The notes beneath the pieces were generated by a model. The model had not been told where the DNA came from, made no database searches, and saw only the letters and a list, made by a program, of their open reading frames with translations. Of a stretch of DNA of 64,000 bases, positions 51,179-62,919 are shown piece by piece. A program made the position numbers and the translations under genes. Origin of the DNA: Dillenia suffruticosa (Eukaryota > Streptophyta > Magnoliopsida > Dilleniales > Dilleniaceae); the NCBI GenBank assembly GCA_033439265.1, contig JAVTVX010000012.1:16874501-16938500 (forward strand). Reading direction: 5' to 3'. Position 1 is the stretch's first letter; every line of letters begins with the position of its first letter.

Positions 51179-53110
51179 CTAATTCTGATCCTTTATTCTC
51201 TATAAAAGTGCTGTTTTGAAAGATCCTAAGTCACCGTACTAGTGAAAATCTTCTTGTCAAATTGAAGGAACTGAACAACCATTTTAAAATACAGAATAAT
51301 GATTCTTTTGGATATGTTATGGCTAACAGAGGGTAACCACCCCTTGCCCCTCTTGTCTTCGCCCATGCTTGGTGGCATAGCCTTCTTTCGGCTTTGAGAG
51401 TTTTTGGCTTTGAGAGTGTAATGGTAAGGCACCTTCTCTGCATGGTTTTATGATTGAGTCCTTTAATGAGTACCGTGGTGCCTTAACTGACTGGTACTCA
51501 TACCAAAAAAGCAAGATGCCTCTAATATCAGAGATTTTAGGCCTATTAGCTTGGTGGGAAGTGTGTATAGACTTTTGATAGGTCTTGATGTTGCTCTTAC
51601 TGCTAAAAGAATCTGATGAAAACATGGGAGGAGTGATGATGTTATCTTCTTTCTGCTTCATTTCTAGGAGTGGGAAAGGGTCTGTTCTTGGAGCAAAGCA
51701 TAAAGATGAGGCTATTTGGAAAAGGATCTTGGAAAAATTCAGGAAAAGGTGGCAGGGACGTAGAAAAGAGGTATCTCTGTAAAGGAGTGGGGCCTACTCT
51801 GATCAGGAACATCCTTTCAAATCTCCCTGTGTATTTCATGTTTCTTTTTCCTAAGGCTAAAGGTGAGAAGTTTGGTGTGGTTAAATGCGAGGTTGTAAAA
51901 CGCCCTTTACAATAAGGGAGTCTTGGCCTTAGATCTTTGGTATAATTCAATGAAGCATTGTTAAGGAAATGGTTGTGGAAGCTGTTAATAGAGCACATAT
52001 CTTTTTCCAAGGAGGCGATCGTAGCTATGTCTGGTACAAGTCGAAATGAATACTCTTATGAGGTGGTTGGGTGTTTTTGGCTGTGGAAGAAAATCAGGTG
52101 ACGGTGGGTTGCTTTCATGGATAAGGTGCATTTTGAAGTGCGCAGTGGTGCGACAATTTATTTCCAGCTTGATGCATGGTCTGGCTCGTGTTCTTTGAAG
52201 ATTTGCTTCCTGCATTAATGCTTGAGGGGTTGGAGTTGGATTGTGGAAGGGAAGAGGATGTGGTACTGAGGGGCTTCATAACAGGAACTTCTGAGTTCAA
52301 GGGATTCGGTACTGTGCTCAAATCTGTTAAAGGGAATGGGAGATCATCTTTTCTTTTAAAGTGTATTTGAGTTTCCTTCACTCTCCTCAGGGTTGGCTTC
52401 TTTTTTTTTTTTTTTTCCTAAAAAAAAAAAATTACGTGGGAGTTTGTTTGAGTCATTGTTCTGGTAATAGAGGTGTTCTATGCAAAGGAGAGCATGAGAC
52501 AGCATATCATTTGCTGCCCTAGGACTTGCATACTATGGGGAAGATTTTCTCTCTTTGCATATTTTTTGGGTGACTGCAAACTCTGTACAAAATGAGTTAT
52601 GGACTTGGAGTGGTTTGAATGGTATGTGTTGAAAATAATAGAATTAATAGAGTAGTTAATAGAGTGTTGGAGATAAAAATGTAATTAATTTGGTCTACTG
52701 AAAATAGGAGAAAACAATTACTCTTTTAGGAATATGAAAGTCATCATACATAATTAGAAATTAATGCTCAAAGAAAATTGGTGCACTCATTCTCTGTATC
52801 TATATTTGTGCTGAGTGCTAGCCTTTGAAGCCATCTTTCAGAAACTATTTAATAATGCAACCACTTCTCTATGAGACCTCTCAAGTCAATTGAGTCATAA
52901 CTACGTTGCTTCTCCTTTTTCAAGAGTATGTTTGGCAAGGAGAAGTCTTTAGGGTTCTTCGTCTACTTGTGTTTTGGATAGTTTGCAGGGAACAAAATAA
53001 GAGGAATTCTGTAGGGGTAGGGAAATCCTTTTTGAGATTTAAATGTTTGCATTTTTGGATTTTTTGAAGCCCTCAAGTCCTTTGTTAGAGTCATTGTACT
53101 TGTTGTTTTG

Positions 53111-54247
53111 GTGGGTTTGCATCACATTAGTGCTCCTTCCTTTTTGAAGTTTCTTTTTCTTTTCTTTTCTTTTTTTTTTTTGTTGTTGTGAATTTACCTA
53201 TTTGTTAAAGAAAAAGATGGCTTGAGAAAAATGTGTCAGTTATTGTGGAAAGGGACAAGACCAGAATATTAGAGTCCAAATCATTCTATCAGGACTATGG
53301 GATGCCTGAAAGGTTTAATCAAGAATAATAAAGAGGTTAGCTCAAAAGTTCTTCTATTAATTTTGATTGTGAGTAAAATGAGAGCACCCGGATCCTTGTG
53401 GGAAGCAGAGGAGCATTATGCAAGGAAGGAACATTATGCAGCCTAAGAAACAGAGTGGACTAAAAAGTAAATATTAGAGCCATTTTCCCACTTTATAATG
53501 AACATAAAGGAAAGAAATGTGAGTAAATGATTGGCGAACTTCCATAGACTCAGATGAGTATTCGACGTCACTGCCTTGGTTTCCCACCCATTCCCTTGAA
53601 CTGGAGGCAATACTTGCCCTAAACGACCTTATTTAGCTCACACATGTCTGCTCTTTTCTCTCTCTCTCTCTCTCTACCAGGATAAACAAACTCAGAGACC
53701 ACCCTTTCTTTCCTTCATACCATATGCTTATTCTTTGCTGCCACATCTTGACCTAGGATGCTTTATTCTCTTCATCTGTTTGTCTCTATTGCCATCCTAG
53801 GATTGTCATCTTAGGATACTTGCATGACCACAATTACCTCATGTGGCGTACCAGTGGCATGTTGAGATCTTAATGCTTGTCAGCTCCTTCTGGGAAGATG
53901 AAAACCAGACGTTCAAGATTTTGATCTGAAGATCTTAAGATGGCTAATGGCGTGTTGGATTCTATTTTTCCCACACTCGAGAGAGAAGTTGACAGTCCAA
54001 TTCCATGATTTTTCGTCCTAGACAGTTGGATGCTTAATGACAGATAGCTCCTTCTGAATCTGTCCCCGATACGAGGTGAATGAAATAAGTGCAAAAGGCA
54101 TCATTTTGATGGCATATGTAATGGATATTGCTTCTTTTTACACCAGGCATGCTATTTCACACCTAGATCAGTTTTGAGCTGATTTATTTAATGGCTTTAT
54201 TATCAAGTGAGCTAGTGACATGTCAAGTTTTTCCTTTTTCTTTGCAG
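53111..54247. other. Remainder of XRCC2 copy B intron 4
   Basis: No conserved protein or RNA. It includes T-rich runs (53158-53180) and a (TC)n run (53657-53674). It ends in the acceptor ctttgcag before exon 5. Confidence 0.5.
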
Positions 54248-57200
54248 CATTGGAGCTTTGTATTGGCTTGATCGTGCTTCAACATCCTTGCCCCAAGAAG
54301 TAAGCAGCAGGTGGGTACTGGATATATATTTCTGGTGCCAATGACTATTTGATTGTTATTGTACATAGTTAGAGAGCAGTAATGAGATTCCCTCACCTAG
54401 TAATAAAATTCCCTCTACTATGTTGGGTTTATTAAAACGTAGTCAATGGTTACAGTACAAACAATTTTTCTAGCAGCTATGGAACAAGACTTGCACATAA
54501 TTGTATACACTCTCAACACTCCCAAGCTTGTTACAGATGTACTCACTGATCGATACATATTGTTGCCTAATGTATGGTCTACACTGGCTCACCCATTCAG
54601 AGGGGGGCCTTGTTCTGTAATGACTTTTAGGACTGTTGCAAATAAGAAAGTAAAATGATCCTTTGGAAGAAAGTTTGGTTGCTATTAGGTGGCTACATTG
54701 GTAGGTTGTTTAAAAATCGAAATGTGGGAATGACGTTCTCAACTGGGGAGCAATGGGTTGGCACGGGCAATGTATTGCACCACTCTATTTGCAATCAATA
54801 CTTTTCTGCAATACTTACATTCACATTTATAGTACTGCTCATCTTCTAATCAACTGATGGGTTCCCCAAGAAAAATCACCAATAGCTAGCAGTTAGATGC
54901 ACATATTGAAAAGATTCCTCAACTTGAAGCATGGTATAAGCACTTTTTGTGCCATTACAGTGGTAAATTCAAACAGACACAATGCCCATATTATACTGAT
55001 TAAAATTATGTGTTGCCTTGGATGTTAAATCACATACGAATCATATTAAGGGTTAATAAGTAACTAATTCAGATGGTATAATAATCTTTTAATGGTTCTC
55101 ATCTATTTGTAATACAGGAAATTCATTTCTCTTCAAAGTGTTTGAGAGTCTATTGTTCAGGAGCTTCAGAAGCTTCTGTTGGTGCATCCCATTCTTATAT
55201 TAGCTTCAAGGACAATTGTATTAGCAAATGAGGATGCCAGTAGTGGGGTCAGGAGGTGAGCCAACTGCTATGGTTCTTGCTGTTCAGATGCAATATGAAG
55301 GGGATCAAAGAGATACCCATGCACTTACCTAACGTGAGTGTGTGGAGTACCAGTATCTCTTTACTTATTTCTTAATCATTTTCTATTTTATTCACTTGCA
55401 ATGTAGACGTAGAAAAGAGAGTTAGAGAGATAATATATGAAACGGTCTTAAATTGCATGATGCCCTTGCAGAAAACTTTCAAGACGTTATCATATACTAT
55501 GATTTTGGTGGAAAGAATGATGCAGAGCACCATTGGGTTGTGCTGAGATGACAACTGTGTTGAATGACAGGATGTTCTATATTTGCTTCTCTAAATTAGC
55601 CTAATTCGGGATAAGAATGTACCATTAATTTATTGTTTGCAGTGACTCCAATGGATACTATTTCAGACACCAGCATAGGAAACTAATCGGATCCAAACTA
55701 TAGCACTTGACTAGTATCATTCTCAGCACCAAAGCAAAAGGTTACACTACTAGACACATTTTTGCAGGGTTCATTCATATTGAAGTTTTTGCACTCCATT
55801 CCTGTGTGGCATAACCAATGCAAGGTTTTTGACCTCAAGTGTTTATGCATGCACGATTTCAACTATTAAACTAGTTTTTATGAAATCTTTTTTTTTTTTC
55901 CTGCAGCATTTCCAAAGAATGCTTACTGGCTGATCTTTTGTCTTTCAAAACTGCTAAAAGTGGTTCCTCACTTCCTTTCCACAAGTATTTGCCACCTGTT
56001 TGGCAGGTAATCATTTTACTTCTTTCCTAAACATGTTCCTCATGTTGACTTCTACAAGACCTTGGCTATATGACATTGAAGATCTTGGTTCTATAAATGT
56101 TATGAGGCTTTGATGGACTTGTGTTTGTAATGTTGAGCTTCTGATGTCTAATTGTTGGTCTATGATCTTGATGTTTATGTACAAATTTGGTTGTTTTGCT
56201 GTTGTGCCAATGGGTTGCTCGTTTCTTCATGCATCAGTCATCACATTTCCTTGGGAACAGAAAAAAGGAAGGAAAAGTTAAGATGGCCCATGTAAATTAT
56301 CATCTTTGCACTGAAATGTAACATTTCCTTCAATACATAAGGCGAAAAACACGAGTATGTTATGTGATATGATTGTATAACCTGGCACTAATAATGATTA
56401 AATGATTTGGAGAGGAATTAATGTTGGAAAGTGGAGCAGAAGAGCTGAAAGGGAAGTGTATCTTGAAATCCTGAACAGAGAATTTTGATTATTTTTCAAT
56501 TCCCTAGAAATAAAACAAATTTATCATTTTCATAGTTGCCTATGCCAATCTTAGAGTTCTCACTAAATGCAAGACACAAGTGCATGAGTGCCAAAATATG
56601 GGAACTACTCCAGAATCCGTACTGATAGGTCAACTCATTACTCTTTTAGATTTTTCAAAAACAATATTCCCAATGCTCATTATTTTTGAAAAATTAACTG
56701 CCCCAAGCTTTTCTAAGAAGAGAGAAAATTTCAACCATAAATGTTGGCCAACATATCCATTGTTTTGGTGGGCATTTCTTGTTCTAATTCAATTATTTCT
56801 CACTCACTTAACCTTTTTGGTTGTAGTCCTTTGCGACACACAGGATACTACTGGCTTAAGTTTCGGGTTTGTGAACTATCAGACTTGAAATGTAGGCCCC
56901 TTTCCAGGTGCTTGCATTCTTTCAAACTGAACATTTGTTTAAATTTTTATCCTCAGAGATGATCTTACGGTGGACCAGCATGTAAAGCACTCAATCTTTT
57001 TATTTAAATGGTTGCTTCCGCCATTATATTATGTCGACAAATTTGCTGTTGGAAAAGTGAAAATGCAGATTATCAGTGTCTTGTTGAAGACCACTTTCTT
57101 GAATGCTAACCTATTCTTGTTGGTTTTCTATTTTCTCTATTGTCATCTCTACCTTCAGGTTGGTCTCTTCATGATCACTTGAAGTGGCTTTAAGGTGATG

Positions 57201-57422
57201 CGCTGATCCTTGTTGACTTTGGTTGTCTTTTATTGCACTTAAATAAGCTTTATCACTACTAGTTACATACACAGACACACAAATGGTGACAACACATATT
57301 TGTAATAGCAATACACTGCTGTTGTTTGTGGAGCAATCAATCGCTCCAAAATTTTAAGCTGATGGAGGTCAGTGAGCCTATAAATTTGTGTCCTAGCAAC
57401 TCATGTTTCGTGTAAGCTTGCG

Positions 57423-57600
57423 ATGACTCATAAGGGGGTCTCAAACATGCTAAACGGGGTTAATGTGCCAAGTCCTGAACTCAGGATATTCTGTTCTGCT
57501 ACCATGTTAAACTACCAACTTATCCAAAAGTTAAACTTTTGGAGTGAGGCTCATTTATTATTTTATATCTTAACAATGTTGATGAGACTATTAACATCAT
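57423..57600 (-). mobile_element. SINE-like tRNA-derived repeat, minus strand
   Basis: Read on the minus strand it has the order caaaagtttaacttttgga, taagttggtagtttaaca, tggtagcagaaca, then a box B-like gagttcaggac. This mirrors the plant dispersed repeat with TGGTATCAGAGC and GGGTTCGAGCCC. The boxes are degenerate and there is no tail. Confidence 0.4.
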
Positions 57601-59206
57601 TCCACAGGCCAATCTCATGTGTTTTGTTTAGGGTTTTAGAATTGTAGCAAAGTCATGTAGTGTAGGACATGGTAAAAATGTAAATGGAGTTTGTTGTGGC
57701 AGGAAGAAGGATATGGTTAGACATCCTACAACCGTGTATCTTTGATTTTTCCTTTTTGCCTTTTCCTTTTGGCTCTTCTGTTTTGCAGACAGACACATGC
57801 ACATTCTCAGATGAGTGTTGCATCATTATATTCGTAAGGCTAGATTGCAGGAAGGGGAACTGTTAATGTTAATAAATAGTAAACAACATGCTTCCAACTG
57901 AGCCCATTTAAATTGCTTGTGGTTTACTTTCCTTCGCATGACTACTAATGGAAGGGAAGTAAATATGGGTGGAGTGGGTGCTAAAACATCACCATCCCTT
58001 TCTCTTCCTATTTTGATATAAATCTATTCTTGCCTGCACTCCATGCAGAAAACAAAATGTATCCTCTCTCTGCCCTTAATTTGGTTTTGCAATAGGGCAA
58101 GTTAAACTTTTCTGTAGCAAAATTCATATCTATCTTTCCTATTCAAGAAGTCCATAGATGAGCCTCTAATGGGCGGGACAGAGTGGCTAACTGGATACAT
58201 CAAAATGGAAGTCGTATCCATGTTGGATACAGCACGACTCTACATGAATACTTGGTCGACATGTGTTGATATATAGTTATGTTTTTAAATGCTAAATACT
58301 CGTCATATACTTATGGACTACTTTGATGCTTTTCCATACTTGACTAAAGCGTCTAACTTTGGCTAGCCTGTTTGTTCAGCAAGGGAAGCCTGGGTGGCAA
58401 CTATTTTAGGAGGTACAAGTTCATCCATATCAGATGCGAAGTTGCAAAGATGTCACATGAAGCTCTCAGTTTTTAGTTATGATTAGCTGGGGAAGAAATG
58501 AAAACCAACCAGGAAGAAGAGAAGCCAAAATGATTTGAAGTATAGCTACCTGGGGACCAGCTACTATGAACAATAGAAAATGTATATGATCTTAATGCGG
58601 TTGAGAAAATGTAGATATTGCGATTCAATGCTGAAAATTGTTAAGGATTAGGTTGAAAAGAAACTTTTCAAGTAAAAAAGAAAAATCAAGTATCCTTGAA
58701 AAAGTAGTCCATATATGAGGCAAGGAATGGCCTGAGGTAAGTGACTAATCCAACTGCATCTTTAGATAATTTTCTGCAAGTTGTTATGGTGATTGGCATG
58801 TTTTATGAATATCGTAGTCTTGACCCAAACTCTAATTTGCTTTTGCATCAATAATAGAGCAAGGTACAATTGACGATGAGCATACCAAGTTGAAGTTCAC
58901 ACCAGGTATAATATTTCTCTAAAATCCCCAATTTTGATAGCAAATGTTGCAGAAGCTCCTATTTGCTTTATGTGATCTTAGATGTTCATTTTTAGAATTC
59001 CAATGTTATAAATCAGGCACTTTTGCTTAAACGGTGCTGCGTATTTCCGTACCATAAATGAAATTGAATTTATACATTTTTTAAAATCCCTAAATTCAGA
59101 TAAGTGGGATGGGAAAACCTGTGAAGGGTAAGGCATCCCATTAATCATGCGATTGCTATTGATCCTTTATGGATGTAAACTTAGTTATGAGGAAGTACTT
59201 GAGCAT

Positions 59207-59475
59207 GCCATTAATCGTGAATGCCAATGCCACTTATCTGTAGGCAGAGGTACTATGTTATGAGGAAGTACGAAGCTTACATCCATAAAGTTTACATCGG
59301 TAATGCCACTTGTGTAAACTTAGTATTTTTTTTATTATTATTTGTTATATAAAAATTTAAATTTATGATCACTATATTAGGGGAGAGAAAGGTTATAATT
59401 ATAACCATTAGATTGTTTCTTTCAAATTAAACTTAGTATTTCTGTACCACTTATCTGGCATTCATGATTAATGGC
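59207..59475. repeat. Inverted repeat, 20-bp arms with one mismatch
   Basis: gccattaatcgtgaatgcca at 59207-59226 pairs with tggcattcatgattaatggc at 59456-59475 (19 of 20). A smaller inverted pair lies between (ggatgtaaactt near 59171 and aagcttacatcc near 59274). It could be a decayed foldback element. Confidence 0.6.
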
Positions 59476-59717
59476 ACTTACCGGTAGGTAGAAGTACTTG
59501 AGCTCATCTGTGGTGAGGAAGCAAAAGTTGCAAAACTTGGGGAGGAGATGCGAGAGACCGGAAATGGAGAGAATTAAAAGAGAGTCATGTTCAAGTACTG
59601 TTAATAATAACTACATTCTTATGAAGCCGTTTGTTTCTTCTGCACCAGCAGCCGAGACCGACAACAGTGATCCTTGCTGGCCAACTCACTACAAGATATA
59701 TGACTTTTAGTTAATAT

Positions 59718-59740
59718 ATATATATATATATATATATATT
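59718..59740 (+). repeat. (TA)n microsatellite
   Basis: A perfect TA run in the spacer upstream of the RING gene. Confidence 0.9.
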
Positions 59741-59991
59741 TCTTTTTTATTTTAGAAAAATGAATTTAGTTTATGGGTGTGGGCAATCTTGGTAAAAATT
59801 AATCACAATCTTTCCGATATATAAATGCCACGTTCTCATTGGAAGAATAATCCATTTTTTTTAGTATAAGAAAATATAATCAAACGAAATTGAATCAAGA
59901 AAAAGAAATAGAAATGGAGAGATATTAACATTTGGCTGTCCCTGAGGGCCAAATAATCCGATCTATAACTACACAAAGATTTGCATATATC

Positions 59992-60202
59992 ATCGATATC
60001 TGATGAATCAATTGGTTCGGAAACTGACGTCTCTTAATCATGATCGGGAATTCGATCCCTCATGGGAACGGAAAAATCAACGCTAGGAGACCTATCCCCT
60101 CAATTAAGTCATGTAAGTGGTCGACCTAAATTAGTCGGGATGAATCCCTTGATACTGGGTTAGTTACCTAGTTATAGCACAAAAAAAAAAAAAAAAAAAA
60201 AA
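59992..60202 (+). mobile_element. tRNA-derived SINE with poly(A) tail and target duplication
   Basis: The body (59992-60179) has a box B-like gggaattcgatccc at about 60045 and ends in about 20 adenines (60180-60202). A 17-base duplication, AAAGATTTGCATATATC, flanks it perfectly at 59975-59991 and 60200-60216. This is the hallmark of L1-type target-primed insertion. The box A region is degenerate. The perfect duplication suggests a relatively recent insertion. Confidence 0.88.
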
Positions 60203-60216
60203 GATTTGCATATATC

Positions 60217-60720
60217 CTTTTGTCTAATTTTTTGAGGTAGACTCGCTCTCAAGTCAATTAAAATTACAACTAAATTAGAACTGATGTGGATCAGACTTAG
60301 AATGGACAGCATCAGCAATGGTTGGTCATGGTCCACATATTTTTGGGACCAGAATTCAGCCAGGAATGCTAGAAAAAAACAAGTGAAACGGAACCGAAAC
60401 CGAGAATCAGTAGGTGATTGAACGTTGGTCTGTTTTGAGGTGTTATTTTGTTGGTGATAAGGCAAGGAAAGGGATGCCTTGTAGGAAGGAATACGGGAGG
60501 CGAATCAAAACATTTGTAAAATATCCAAGAGACGACGTTTTGGATTTGCTTTGCTACAAAGTTTTTACTTTGATTTTCTTCTGTGTGAAGAAAGCTCTTC
60601 TTGTGTCAGCTTATTATGTTCCTCGTTGGCACCCTTTTCTCTTGGATTGATTTCTTGTCCCAATTACAAGCGAATTGAATTCTGGATTTGCTATTTTTTT
60701 TTTTTTTTTGAAATAATAAA
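60217..60720 (+). promoter_or_regulatory. Upstream region and leader of the RING gene
   Basis: This interval lies between the SINE and the start codon. It contains a T-rich stretch (60692-60709) just before the ATG. I see no confident TATA box or known operator. The SINE sits about 520 bp upstream of the start codon and could affect expression, but nothing in the sequence proves it. Confidence 0.35.
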
Positions 60721-62345
60721 ATGGAGAAAGAAGAATCGTCCAAACAAGTTCCAAAGAGATCATCATCATCAAACCAACAAGAACAGCATCAATCGGATTT
60801 GGCTCTTGCAATGATATTACAACAGCAGGTTTCTTCCTAATTCATATATATATATATATATATGTTATGTGATTGACCACCATTCCAGTTCGTGCTAAGA
60901 CCCTCTGTAGGAGAGCTCTTTTCATGTAATTGGTTTCATTTCAAAAATTTGAATCCGAGTATTAGTTAAAGGACATAGCGATCTTATCATTAGATCAACT
61001 ATCCATTTGAATTTGTGTGTATATATTTGCTGCTTTCTCTTTGTTGTGTATCCTGCATGGTATATAAATGGATTACTTGTGTTCTAGGAAAGGGCATTCA
61101 CATTTATGCTTTCGGAAAGCGATGACGAAGATCAAAGCGCAGCTCCCGATGATCTTGATGATCATCATCGTCATCAAGACTCTAGTGATGCGAGTAATCA
61201 TTTCTTTCATAGCCCTGAAAGTGAAGGTGCTTTCACTGTAAATAACATTTTTGTTAAAATCAGTAAAACTGCAGTACTAACCAAATATTTGATATTAAGA
61301 TTGATGCATCCTATTGCCAAGGAAGAAGTGAAAAAGAATTATCTAATGATTTCCCATGTCTTTGTAATTCTGTAATGGCAGATGCAGAAGAGTTTTTGGA
61401 AGGAGAAGACAGCTTTTCTGATGAGGTTTGTCATCCTTTTATTCTCCATATTTCTCAATAATGTGCCTTTCAGGTATAAGTATTACCACCCCAAGAATTT
61501 TTATTTGTTCTTCTATTAGGATCTTAAAGAACACTATTGATTACGGTATTGGCCTTGATTTGGTTTAGTAATATATTTCTCTAAAAAGGGAAACACATCT
61601 TGTCAAATTAGTAGAACATCTTCCATTGTAAAGCATCCAGGAAAAACATTAAAAAAAAAATGCATGAATGGCAAGGCCAGAATCTTTTACTGGTATTTGG
61701 GTTATATATGCATGTTGGGACTTGTGGTTGGGTTGGTAGGGTCTAAATTTCACGGAAATGGAAACGTTAATAGAAAAATAGAAATGAATACGAAATAATA
61801 CGAAAGAAAAAAAAAAAAGATATTTTGTGAAAATATAGAAAACGAAAATGTGAGTAAATGTGTAACTATAAAAAATATAAGGATTTTTATGTAAATAATA
61901 AGTATTTTATGAAAATAATAAAATAATCACATTTTATGATAAAAATATAAAATGATCAATTAAAAAATTACTAAATATATATGACAAATAATATAAAAAA
62001 ATTATAATTAAATAAATAAATAATTCATTAAATATAAAAATATGTAAATATAGAAAAATATAACTATATTTGTGTAAATATTAATTAATTTAACTTGTTG
62101 AAATATTTCAAAAACAGAAAACATTTTAAAAACAGAAAAAAGTTAGTTTTACGAAGTTTTCATGCATTATAGGGTGGGGTTAGACTTAATTTGTATTTTG
62201 TATATAAGATTTTCGACAATCTCGGAATAATTAATAATTATACAACTCGTGATAGATTTTCAATTATTATTTTTGAACATCCAGAAGATAAAAAGATCAT
62301 TATTTGTTTAATGACCCAACCGTCATCATCTTCATTGGTACTTTT

Positions 62346-62394
<49 letters not shown>

Positions 62395-62872
62395 CATCCC
62401 TTCACATATATACCCACTCGAATAACACGAATCCCAAATAACCAATTTCATATGAAAATTAGGAGTCCTTAAAAGCTTAAAAGCTGTATATGGGTCCCAT
62501 AAGCTGGTATATTAGATCCTTAAATAACCCTCCATGTTTGAGAAAGGATGAGCTTCATTGATACAACTTATAATGATACTCAAAACATATTGTGGTTGGC
62601 AGATGGAAGATGAAGAAGATGAGTTCGATCCGGATGAACTATCCTATGAGGTGACTTCCAAGAAACTACATATATTTTTCAGTTTATTTTTGTTTATATA
62701 GCGCTTTGCATTTTTTATTTCATTAATTATTTAATTAATTAATTGGCAGAAAAAAGGAGTGGCCGTCATGTAGTGAGTTAAATATTGTCTCGAGTTTAGG
62801 GACTCACTTGTGGTAGAAATCATAATTACGGGGTTAAAAATAAATTAATTCATATTTTAGGGTCTTTTGCAA

Positions 62873-62919
<47 letters not shown>

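Larger units (their letters stand above)
41956..51233 (+). mobile_element. Short non-autonomous LTR element nested in the L1, itself split by a gypsy element
   Basis: The 5' LTR is 41956-42380 and the 3' LTR is 50146-51233 (inflated by an insertion at about 50484-51178). Shared text includes gatgca(t)aatac at the start, gaatggaagaatagagt / gaatggaagagtatagt, gtgattgccttc in the middle, and gaaaga(c/t)cct near the end. The primer site ttggtatcagagc follows the 5' LTR at about 42384 (tRNA-Met type). With the gypsy element removed, the interior is only about 1 kb and shows no pol domains, so this is a small non-autonomous element or a heavily reduced one. LTRs are well diverged; flanks ccatg and ccgta are only a weak target duplication. 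Confidence 0.65.
41480..53110 (+). mobile_element. L1-type LINE, split by a nested LTR element
   Basis: The left part (about 41565-41950) encodes an endonuclease tail: ADGVFASQFLDFIIENGLID, GVCFTWSSPKGKPV, then in another frame FLNVWSQEEGFKGMIEI. The right part resumes at 51240 with LLVKLKELNNHFK, then [16 protein letters not shown] (reverse transcriptase motif, about 51530). There is an abrupt jump to the C-terminal region with ILSNLPVYFMFLFPK (about 51810-51850) and FEVRSGATIYFQLDAWSGS (about 52130), and a zf-RVT-like tail WIVCREQNKRNS (about 52975). Most of the reverse transcriptase core is absent, and stops and frame changes are many. The two halves are in the same order and strand as one L1, which shows that the 41956-51233 insertion landed inside it. 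Confidence 0.75.
36226..57182 (+). pseudogene. XRCC2: XRCC2 pseudogene copy B (nine exon remnants)
   Basis: RAD51-paralog ATPase gene for homologous recombination, decayed in place with its introns. Exons by splice signals: 1, 36226 to about 36382 (MEEVKERI; after a frame shift FVLPPLHRIPLRLGSVVEIL and a Walker A-like GPSPSAKS); 2, 36455-36602 (NGLCYGGLEQLVMFLDFDG; stop at 36485); 3, 38223-38426 (NLLKLDNLGPGLSNEDNQHS, then in another frame FASCMRRFLYI, a TGA replacing Arg at 38398, CYDTLEFLATIK); 4, 40241-40311 (TLHYQHRKQR, stop at 40271, GVTVHFLIID); 5, 54248-54310 (IGALYWLDRASTSLPQE); 6, 55118-55255 (KFISLQSV, stop at 55143, ESIVQELQKLLLVHPILIL); 7, 55907-56006 (LPFHKYLPPVWQ); 8, from 56827 (SFATHRILLA then stop); 9, from 56957 (FLFKWLLPPLYYVDKFAVG). 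Phases join exactly at exons 2/3 and 4 to 8. Intron 4 is about 13.9 kb because of nested insertions. Assignment is from memory of plant and human XRCC2 (for example the FYWIDR motif). Confidence 0.88.
57183..59991. other. Spacer between the XRCC2 remnant and the RING gene
   Basis: No supported gene. It holds a tRNA-derived repeat (57423-57600), an inverted repeat (59207-59475) and an AT run (59718-59740). Open frames are short and unconserved. Confidence 0.5.

Noticed and set aside
51226-52381. Minus-strand open frames of 70-122 codons
   Set aside because: They are antisense to L1 LINE coding text, which matches the family on the plus strand.
60030-60060. Possible tRNA gene from a box B-like word
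   Set aside because: No foldable cloverleaf is apparent; the poly(A) tail and 17-bp target duplication show a SINE.
61106-61375. 89-codon frame as a separate gene
   Set aside because: It is exon 2 of the RING gene read on into intron 2; the splice at 61226 to 61382 restores the family frame.
62191-62394. 67-codon open frame ending in Tyr-Ile repeats
   Set aside because: It lies in an intron and is created by the (AT)n microsatellite.
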